A DNA stretch of 12,077 nucleotides from RGIG3009 sp964490085 (GTDB lineage Bacteria > Bacillota > Clostridia > Oscillospirales > Acutalibacteraceae). Positions 6,742 to 12,077 of the stretch are shown piece after piece. Each line of letters begins with the position of its first letter. Position 1 is the first letter of the stretch. The notes under the pieces are model-generated. The model saw only the letters and a program-made list of their open reading frames with translations. It did no database searches and had not been told where the DNA came from. Where the stretch lies: contig CAZBAO010000050.1 of NCBI GenBank assembly GCA_964490085.1, positions 1 through 12,077 on the forward strand. The letters run 5' to 3'. A program made the position numbers and the translations under genes.

Positions 6742-7515
6742 ATGATCTTTCACCAACCACACAACTCCGGAGGGCGGTACAACTACAACGCTTTTTTTTA
6801 CGAAGCGGAGGCGTGGGAGCCGCACTTTCACAAAAACTACGAGTTGGTTTATGTTGTAAGGGGAAGTATTGAGTGTACCGTCAATACCTCTTCTTACTCA
6901 TTGAATGAAGGCGATTTCGGAATGTGCCTCCCCTATGCCGTTCATTCTATCCAACCAAAAACGGATTCAAAATATTGGGTCATGGTTTTTTCTGAGGATT
7001 TCGTACATACCTTCGGCAAACAAATTTCGCGTAAAAAAGCACTGGGGTTTACCTTCACCTGCGATAACTCGGTAAAAGAATTTTTGCTTTGCAACCTCAT
7101 TCACGCCAAGGCTCCTTCGATCTATCTTCTCAAGGCTTGTCTTTACGCAGCGTGTAACGAATTTAAAGAAGCGATTTTGTTTGAGGAAAACAAGGAAACC
7201 CAACACATTGATACGATCTGCTCGTTTATGGAACAAAAGCATACCGAGGATATTTCCCTCAAGGATCTGTCGCAGCTGTTAGGCTATGATTACCATTACG
7301 TTTCCCGCTATTTCCATTCGATGTTCAATATGTCCTTCACCGAATTCTTGAATACATACAGGCTCCAAACCGCCTTGGCTCTTTTAGAGGATGACAGTAA
7401 AAAGATGATAAATATCGCATTTGAGAGCGGGTTTAAAAGTGTTCGGAATTTCAACTATTGCTTTAAAAAAGCCATGGGCATGTCCCCCTTGGAATACAAA
7501 AAAGCATCCCGATAG
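6742..7515 (+). CDS. AraC-family regulator, divergent from the GRE operon
   Basis: Two-domain transcription factor of 257 aa. The N-terminal cupin-like sensing domain (about 1-140) shows EAWEPHFHKNYELVYVVRG and the downstream LPYAVHSI typical of AraC-type cupins. The C-terminal DNA-binding domain (about 160-257) has two helix-turn-helix segments: ISLKDLSQLLGYDYHYVSRY (171-190), and one around 221-246 with IAFESGFKSVRNFNYCFKK followed by SPLEYKK, the family's closing signature. The ATG at 6742 follows TGAGGTG with good spacing; an upstream TTG in frame lies inside the promoter. It diverges from the GRE operon with 101 bases between starts, the usual place for the specific regulator. The ligand is unknown; I infer it is the GRE substrate or a relative. 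Confidence 0.93.
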   Translation: MIFHQPHNSGGRYNYNAFFYEAEAWEPHFHKNYELVYVVRGSIECTVNTSSYSLNEGDFGMCLPYAVHSIQPKTDSKYWVMVFSEDFVHTFGKQISRKKALGFTFTCDNSVKEFLLCNLIHAKAPSIYLLKACLYAACNEFKEAILFEENKETQHIDTICSFMEQKHTEDISLKDLSQLLGYDYHYVSRYFHSMFNMSFTEFLNTYRLQTALALLEDDSKKMINIAFESGFKSVRNFNYCFKKAMGMSPLEYKKASR

Positions 7516-7526
7516 GATGCTTTTTT
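7498..7526 (+). terminator. Terminator built into the 3' end of the AraC-type gene
   Basis: A 12-bp stem (AAAAAAGCATCC at 7498-7509 with GGATGCTTTTTT at 7515-7526) around CGATA. The stem's left arm encodes the last lysine, alanine and serine codons, and the TAG stop (7513-7515) is in the loop and first base of the right arm, so coding and termination overlap. Confidence 0.85.
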
Positions 7527-7538
7527 CTGTAAAACGGA

Positions 7539-7569
7539 AACACCCGTCCTAAAATTCAGGGCGGGTGTT
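7539..7569 (-). terminator. Probable terminator of the DUF5107 gene
   Basis: A 12-bp stem with one G-T pair (7539-7550 with 7558-7569, core AACACCCG/CGGGTGTT) and a 7-base loop, about 46 bases past the stop of the - strand gene. On the - strand the tail is TTTCCGTTTT, moderately T-rich, and it then meets the regulator's own terminator, so the pair separates two convergent genes. Confidence 0.65.
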
Positions 7570-7615
7570 GTAAGTGCCAACGCAGAGAACCATCCCACGT
7601 CGTACTCGTTGAGAG

Positions 7616-10600
7616 TTATTTGATCTTGTCAAACGCAAAGATACGAAAATCGTTCGGGTCGAGCTCGCGTGCAGTCGCCATACAGGCCTCCGCCTCGGCG
7701 GTCTTGCCATACCCCAAAAGAGCGAACGCCTTGAGGATAGAGCCGTCGCGCAGATTGCACTTTACAATGTCGTATTCAAAAGGCATGGGAGAGGGAGAGC
7801 CGACACCGTAGTAGGTACGCAGATCCTTATTGGCGATAAGGTTGTCGGCGACCGCGATCATTTCTTCAAGAACCGTCTTTGCTATATCGTGCCGTCCCAA
7901 TTCCTTCAGCGCCAAAGCACGGAAGAGAGAAAGCTCGGAAACAGCCGCTTTGTAGACTGCCGCCTGCTCATAAGCCTGTTCTTTCTGCTCTTTCCTACCC
8001 ATTTTGGCATACAGCTTTGCAAGATAGTAGAAGATGTGCGCCTCTTGATTAAAAAAGGTTTTTGCTTCGCCGTAGGATTTCGGCATATTCACACCTTTCA
8101 TATAGATTCGCTCAGCTTCCTCGTATTTTCCCGCCTCAGTCAGCTCCTTGCCATAAAGCGTGTGCATCCATGCGTGCAGCTTGGTCAGCTTGCCCTCGCC
8201 GCCCTCGTAGATGTGAAAGCGTTTTTTTGCCGCCATGTCAATGGCTGACTTGAAATCTCCCGTCTGGCAGATTAGCGTCAGCTTATCCAGATAGCAGTCG
8301 TCTCTTTCCCTCAGCAATTCAGGGTGTTTTTCGTACACCGCAAGACGCTCCTCAATGGAGCAGTTCATATTTTTGAGCAACTGCTCGTATTCCAACAAGA
8401 GGCGAGGATCGTCGCCCTTGAATTCCAATGCTTTTTCAAGGCAGGTGCGTGCACGTGTCGCGTCATTTGCTTTGTCGAAATAGTAAAGTGCCAGGTTTCT
8501 CCACGCCTTTCCGTGAGCGGGATTATTGGCAACGCAATTTTCCCAAGCCTTTGCGGCATCCAAATAGCGGAACTTGTCGTAATAGAGACAACCAAGGTAG
8601 TAGTAGGCGTTGGCACCGCTTGCGTCGGTGCTGATAGCGTTCTCCAAAACAAGAATGTCCTCAAGACGTGACGGGAAGCAATAGCCGCTCCTGCACATGT
8701 TTGCGGCTTTGACCTGCTCGTATCCACGTCTGCCAAGTTGCTTTTCGCAGTACGCCCGATAATAATAAATCATCGGATAGGTGTCGTCCGCAAGCGAGAG
8801 CGTGTAGAGCGCATCCTCCCAAAAGCCTGCTTTTATGTAGTCAATGGCAACATCAAGCATATTTTCTGCTTTAAGACGGAACTGCTCAAGATCTGCGGAA
8901 TTGTCGGTATAGTGGGAATATTCGATTTTTGCAAACAGGTCGAGAAGATCATCCTTTGCGTTCTCCTCGGCATAGGATCTTGCGTCCTCGCATCCCAAAC
9001 GACGCAAAATTGCCACCTTGAGATTTTTCGCCTTGGTGTGTCCTTTGTTCAAGCCGAGCGATTCCTCTGTTTTTTCAAGGGCAGATCTGAAGTCACCCAT
9101 CTTGCAATCAAGACACGCCAATTCAAACATTGCCGCCGAGCGATGGTTATAGTTCCATGCAGCACGATAGAGGACGTCGTATGCTTCTTTGTCGCGGCCG
9201 AGGTAGGTTAGCGCTATACCCTTAAGGTAAAGTGCCTCGGTATCGGTGGGATGCTGATTGCGGCAGGTCAAGCGCCTGATGGCAACATCGCAATAAGCCA
9301 CGCATTTTTCAAACTCACCGTTCTTCAAGCAAAGACGCCCCATGGATGTGTTGCATCGGATATCCCCTTTATCTCGGCGAATACCCTCTAAATAGTAATC
9401 TTCGGGGCGATAGTTGTGCTGTTTGTATTGCTCCAAATGGTAGCCGTTGATGTAAAGTTCCTCTACAGTTTCGATCTCCGAGGGACGTTTTACCGGCTCG
9501 CGAACATCTATCGGCGTTTTTTGTCCCCTTTGGTAAGGCGTATAAGAGATCAGCTTCTTACCCTCACAGGAGGTCAGCGAAACGGTAAGTTTGGAGAAAT
9601 CCGCACCGTTGAGTGGTAAGGTCTTCAGGTAAGCGGTGCTCGGATCGAGATCTGCCGTTTCGGTAAACAGGATATTCTCACCTTCTGCGACTTTGATCAC
9701 AGCTTCCTTGAAGGCAGCCGTTACGTTAAAGCCGATGAAGAGATCGTTACCCCTTTGCTCCATGTTCATTGCCGCATCAACGGAGGCGTTCTTTGGCTCT
9801 CCGATATCGCGGATGGGATACCAATACTGCTCAAACTCCTTAGTCTCATAGGGCGCGATCCAAGTAAAGTCGGGCTGGTTATCGGTGTAAACGCCGGTCA
9901 TCAACTCGATATAAGGGCCATTTTTATCAGTAAGGTTGGAACACCACATGTCACCAAAATCGCCGATACCCCAGTGCCACATCTTTTTACCCGGGGAGAT
10001 GTGATGGTTTGCCACGGTGGCGATCCCCTTGTTGAGTCCCGTGTCGTAGCCCGCTATATAATCCATGTCGGACTGTCCCTGCGAGATCAGATAAGAAGAC
10101 GGAACCTTAACGGCATCATAGCGTGAGAGATCGGTACCCTCACCGAAATTGTAAGGACGCGCAGTCTTATAGACACCCTTTGCAATAGGCCATTCCAGAA
10201 CGGCGCGGCGGTCATGGTCGTTTACGTATTCACAGTCAGGCGGAAAAACGGTGCGATAGTCGTTGTTAACAGGAACCGCAAGATTTGCCCACCACATAAA
10301 GAGCTGTGGGAGAGCAGTACGGTTGTACAATCTGACCTTTGCCTTGATGTAGCTTCTGCCTGCATCCACTGTAATTCCCGCCATGCCCTTCATACGGTTC
10401 ATGGGTTCTACCTCACCGGTCCAAACGGTCTTGCCTCCGTCGGCGTTTTCCTCAACTACAGCTTCCAAAGGCATATAGGTAGTGGGACGATGGTGCTGAG
10501 GCCAGTTAAATTCAATTCCGCCCGAGATCCAAGGACCCGCAATGCCAACGAGTGCAGGCTTTATCACCTCGTTGTAGTAGATAAAATCGTAGTTGCCTAC

Positions 10601-10858
10601 CTTATCCAATCCTCTCAGGATCTTTCCACCAAGTGCGGGAACAACTTGAGTTTTGACATATTCGTTTTCAATAGTAAAAACATCGTATTCGACATCGGTT
10701 TTTGTGTCAGTGATCCCGTCGGAGTAAGGGATGGGATAGATTCTTCCCGAAGCTCCCTGATATGGCTTGTTCTCAAAAAACATTGGCAGGTCGTGCGCCG
10801 CCTTGGGAATGTAGGTTGGAATGACTTGCTTCTTTTTTTCAACAATAACTTTTTTCAT
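7616..10858 (-). CDS. DUF5107 domain protein with tetratricopeptide repeats
   Basis: A 1080-aa protein of unproven function. Residues about 15-370 match the DUF5107 family as I know it: YQGASGRIYPIPY (33-45), PALGGKI (74-80), GPWISGGIEFNWPQHHRP (108-125), FMWWAN, HHISPGKKMWHWG and NGPYIELMTG. This module is thought to adopt a galactose-mutarotase-like beta-sandwich and is common in carbohydrate loci of Bacteroidota and Clostridia. After a linker (about 370-470), the rest (about 480-1075) is helical with tetratricopeptide repeats, for instance AYYYLGCLYYDKFRYLDAAK (751-770), AWRNLALYYFDKA and IFYYLAKLYAKMGRKEQKEQ. No signal peptide or membrane segment is visible, so it is probably cytoplasmic. 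The start is ATG 10858 with GGAGG eight bases upstream; the TTG two codons earlier is less likely. It diverges from its own AraC-type gene. I infer sugar binding or conversion with a protein-interaction tail. Confidence 0.9.
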   Translation of the reverse strand: MKKVIVEKKKQVIPTYIPKAAHDLPMFFENKPYQGASGRIYPIPYSDGITDTKTDVEYDVFTIENEYVKTQVVPALGGKILRGLDKVGNYDFIYYNEVIKPALVGIAGPWISGGIEFNWPQHHRPTTYMPLEAVVEENADGGKTVWTGEVEPMNRMKGMAGITVDAGRSYIKAKVRLYNRTALPQLFMWWANLAVPVNNDYRTVFPPDCEYVNDHDRRAVLEWPIAKGVYKTARPYNFGEGTDLSRYDAVKVPSSYLISQGQSDMDYIAGYDTGLNKGIATVANHHISPGKKMWHWGIGDFGDMWCSNLTDKNGPYIELMTGVYTDNQPDFTWIAPYETKEFEQYWYPIRDIGEPKNASVDAAMNMEQRGNDLFIGFNVTAAFKEAVIKVAEGENILFTETADLDPSTAYLKTLPLNGADFSKLTVSLTSCEGKKLISYTPYQRGQKTPIDVREPVKRPSEIETVEELYINGYHLEQYKQHNYRPEDYYLEGIRRDKGDIRCNTSMGRLCLKNGEFEKCVAYCDVAIRRLTCRNQHPTDTEALYLKGIALTYLGRDKEAYDVLYRAAWNYNHRSAAMFELACLDCKMGDFRSALEKTEESLGLNKGHTKAKNLKVAILRRLGCEDARSYAEENAKDDLLDLFAKIEYSHYTDNSADLEQFRLKAENMLDVAIDYIKAGFWEDALYTLSLADDTYPMIYYYRAYCEKQLGRRGYEQVKAANMCRSGYCFPSRLEDILVLENAISTDASGANAYYYLGCLYYDKFRYLDAAKAWENCVANNPAHGKAWRNLALYYFDKANDATRARTCLEKALEFKGDDPRLLLEYEQLLKNMNCSIEERLAVYEKHPELLRERDDCYLDKLTLICQTGDFKSAIDMAAKKRFHIYEGGEGKLTKLHAWMHTLYGKELTEAGKYEEAERIYMKGVNMPKSYGEAKTFFNQEAHIFYYLAKLYAKMGRKEQKEQAYEQAAVYKAAVSELSLFRALALKELGRHDIAKTVLEEMIAVADNLIANKDLRTYYGVGSPSPMPFEYDIVKCNLRDGSILKAFALLGYGKTAEAEACMATARELDPNDFRIFAFDKIK

Positions 10859-10964
10859 TGACAAACCTCCGCGTCCGAATTGAAGTGTTTTTAATGATAA
10901 TTCCCCAATTTTCTCTTACCCCATCTTATACGTACCGCTCTTTTCAGCATTCGTATATATAAAA

Positions 10965-10993
10965 ATTATATAGCGCATTTTATTGACAATCAA
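10965..10993 (-). promoter_or_regulatory. Promoter of the DUF5107 gene
   Basis: On the - strand: TTGATT (10988-10993, four of six), 17-base spacer, TATAAT (10965-10970, perfect). Transcription would start near 10958, leaving a leader of about 100 bases in which I see no strong structure. Its -35 shares base 10988 with the -35 of the divergent regulator. Confidence 0.65.
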
Positions 10994-11021
10994 GCCAAAA
11001 TGCGGCATAATGTAGCCAAAA
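10974..11021. promoter_or_regulatory. Probable operator array of the second AraC-type regulator
   Basis: An 8-bp perfect inverted repeat, CGCATTTT (10974-10981) and AAAATGCG (10997-11004), has half-sites 23 bp apart and brackets both -35 boxes. A direct repeat, AGCCAAAA at 10993-11000 and 11014-11021, is exactly 21 bp apart and flanks the regulator's -10. The middle AAAA is shared, giving three related half-sites. Two-turn spacing is what AraC-type dimers use; the regulator assignment is inference. Confidence 0.55.
10983..11011 (+). promoter_or_regulatory. Promoter of the second AraC-type regulator
   Basis: TTGACA (10983-10988, perfect), 17-base spacer, CATAAT (11006-11011, five of six). Transcription would begin near 11018, so the ATG at 11000 cannot be the start and the ATG at 11036 is favoured. 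Confidence 0.7.
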
Positions 11022-11035
11022 GGTTAGGTGATCAG

Positions 11036-11809
11036 ATGAAATATCAGCTGGAAAATTTTGACGGCCACTACGATTTTCGCTGCAACTATCATGAGGGTTG
11101 GGTGATGGAAAGCCATCTTCATGAGTATAGCGAGCTACTATATTGCAAAGAAGGCGTATGTCGGGTAAATGTTGATGGGAAATCAATCATTTTGCCGGAA
11201 AAACATCTGATTTGGTTACCGCCCAATTGCGTTCACCAATACTTAATAACGGATGCGCAATTGATCTGTGCGGTATTTTCCAAAGATTATATTCCGCTGT
11301 TTTTTCAAACGGTTGGTGACCGAAAACTGAAGCCCATACCAATAGCAGCCGGAGAGTTAACGGATATTTTGGAGCGTTTCCACACCATAAAAAAAGAAGG
11401 ACCTTTAGTGATCAGCGGCTATCTGAATCTGATCGCTGCTAAGGTTTTGGGGCATTCTGAATTTGAAGCATCGGATCGATCAGACGGTGTTCTGTATCAA
11501 AAAGTTATTTCGTTTATTTCTGCGCATTTTCGGGAGAATATAACAATAAAGCATATCGCCAAAGAATTTGGTTATAATGAAAAATATCTCTCTCATACGC
11601 TACATGAGCTGACAGGCATTCATTTTTCTAAATTGATAGCTCTATACCGCGTGGACTATGCAAAAATGCTTTTGATGGATAAAAATATCAGTATTTCTCA
11701 AATTGCCGAGCAAAGCGGTTTTTCCGCACTAAATAGTTTTAACCGCGTATTCAAGGAGTTTACGAGAACGACTCCGTCAGAGTACAAAAAACACGGCCTT
11801 ATAAAATAA
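11036..11809 (+). CDS. AraC-family regulator, divergent from the DUF5107 gene
   Basis: Two-domain transcription factor, also 257 aa. The cupin-like N-terminus has MESHLHEYSELLYCKEGVCR (24-43) and LPPNCVHQYL (61-70). The C-terminal DNA-binding domain has ITIKHIAKEFGYNEKYLSHT (169-188) as first helix-turn-helix and ISQIAEQSGFSALNSFNRVF (220-239) with TPSEYKK as the second. The ATG at 11036 follows AGGTTAGGTG, a weak but correctly spaced ribosome site; the ATG 36 bases upstream lies in the promoter spacer. It is a distant paralogue of the regulator beside the GRE operon: same architecture and length, few identical residues outside the helix-turn-helix signatures. Position and the shared divergent operator make it the likely activator of the DUF5107 gene, with a sugar-like ligand as a guess. 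Confidence 0.93.
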   Translation: MKYQLENFDGHYDFRCNYHEGWVMESHLHEYSELLYCKEGVCRVNVDGKSIILPEKHLIWLPPNCVHQYLITDAQLICAVFSKDYIPLFFQTVGDRKLKPIPIAAGELTDILERFHTIKKEGPLVISGYLNLIAAKVLGHSEFEASDRSDGVLYQKVISFISAHFRENITIKHIAKEFGYNEKYLSHTLHELTGIHFSKLIALYRVDYAKMLLMDKNISISQIAEQSGFSALNSFNRVFKEFTRTTPSEYKKHGLIK

Positions 11810-11945
11810 GATCGGGTCCTCCGTGTTCAGGTCATCGCCCGCAGACACACCGGACAGATCGTGCGAAAATGCACACACGTTAACCCGAAATACCGTTACC
11901 GGTCTGCAATAAAACTATCGTCAGAATCGTAAAAAAAGGAGCCCC
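11810..11945. other. Unassigned sequence after the second AraC-type gene
   Basis: No RNA gene, repeat or coding start recognised. The frame of the regulator stays open for 40 codons past its TAA (to a stop at 11930-11932), with an arginine-rich translation that has no start codon context; chance is the simplest explanation. Confidence 0.3.
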
Positions 11946-11983
11946 AAACGGAGACACTTCGTAAAGAAGTAGTCTCCGTTTTT
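11946..11983 (+). terminator. Strong terminator-like hairpin
   Basis: AAACGGAGACACTTC (11946-11960) pairs with GAAGT (11966-11970) and GTCTCCGTTT (11972-11981): 15 bp with one bulged A at 11971 and loop GTAAA, followed by a T run to 11983. It would end transcription of the second AraC-type gene, 137 bases after its stop. The stem is nearly symmetric and could also act on the - strand. Confidence 0.75.
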
Positions 11984-11998
11984 CTATGTCAACCCAAA

Positions 11999-12077
11999 AT
12001 GACACCTTCGGTTTTTGAGAACGTCATAGTGGGTTACATACTTGAGAAAGGTAAACACTGGTCGAAAATAAAGACTG
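11999..12077 (+). other. Possible start of an unrecognised gene cut by the window edge
   Basis: ATG 11999 opens 26 codons to the window end, beginning MTPSVFENVIVGYILEKGKH, of protein-like composition, but no ribosome binding site precedes it. The - strand is also open from the edge to a TAG at 11984-11986 (30 codons, ending RRCHFGLT). Only one, or neither, can be real. The same bases form a hairpin: AACCCA/TGGGTT (11991-11996, 12030-12035) enclosing ATGAC/GTCAT (11999-12003, 12023-12027). Confidence 0.2.

Noticed and set aside
8738..9211. A 157-codon + strand frame antisense to the TPR part of the DUF5107 gene
   Set aside because: Mirror-frame artefact of a long repetitive coding region; no start signals or family motifs.
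11000..11035. Upstream ATG start for the second AraC-type regulator (12 extra residues)
   Set aside because: It lies within the promoter spacer, before the predicted transcription start.
11810..11932. Forty-codon continuation of the second regulator's frame past its stop, as readthrough or a small protein
   Set aside because: No start codon or ribosome site, and the regulator already ends with the normal family C-terminus; expected by chance at this length.
1..12077. CRISPR array, tRNA, rRNA, riboswitch or insertion sequence
   Set aside because: No regularly spaced repeats, cloverleaf, rRNA segment, lysine-riboswitch-like leader or transposase was seen; the leader of the lysine operon is outside the window.

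Overview
The window looks like a chromosomal piece from a spore-forming anaerobic member of the Clostridia. Three things point there: a complete Spo0A sporulation regulator, an oxygen-sensitive glycyl radical enzyme (GRE) with its radical-SAM activase, and Gram-positive style gene starts (strong GGAGG ribosome binding sites, some GTG/TTG starts, Rho-independent terminators). The run of ten Ns inside dapA shows it is a scaffolded draft or metagenome assembly. No species can be named from the sequence alone.

Region 1 (2-2810, + strand) is a lysine/diaminopimelate operon: asd (5' end cut by the window edge), dapA and dapB, closely spaced and closed by a hairpin. It makes tetrahydrodipicolinate from aspartyl phosphate, for lysine, for peptidoglycan cross-links and, in spore formers, for dipicolinate. 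The frame change in dapA is almost certainly an assembly-gap artefact. Region 2 (2838-3850, - strand) is spo0A, convergent with the dap operon, with its own terminator, a promoter and possible Spo0A-binding sequences upstream.

Region 3 (3858-7526) is a GRE module. An unusually short GRE (661 aa, catalytic C-x-E and C-terminal glycyl-radical loop both present) and a ferredoxin-type activase are coupled by a 4-base ATGA overlap on the - strand. Facing away from them is a cupin/AraC-type regulator on the + strand with a near-consensus promoter; repeated AGCAA elements about 21 bp apart lie in the shared intergenic region. Region 4 (7539-11809) repeats this plan: a 1080-aa cytoplasmic DUF5107 plus tetratricopeptide-repeat protein on the - strand, diverging from a second 257-aa AraC-type regulator. 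The two promoters share one base of their -35 boxes inside an 8-bp inverted repeat, and a 21-bp-spaced direct repeat flanks the regulator's -10. I read both modules as separately induced catabolic units, DUF5107 probably carbohydrate-related; the GRE substrate cannot be read from the sequence.

The right end (11810-12077) holds a strong terminator-like hairpin and a short stretch open in both directions at the window edge; I recognise no gene there.
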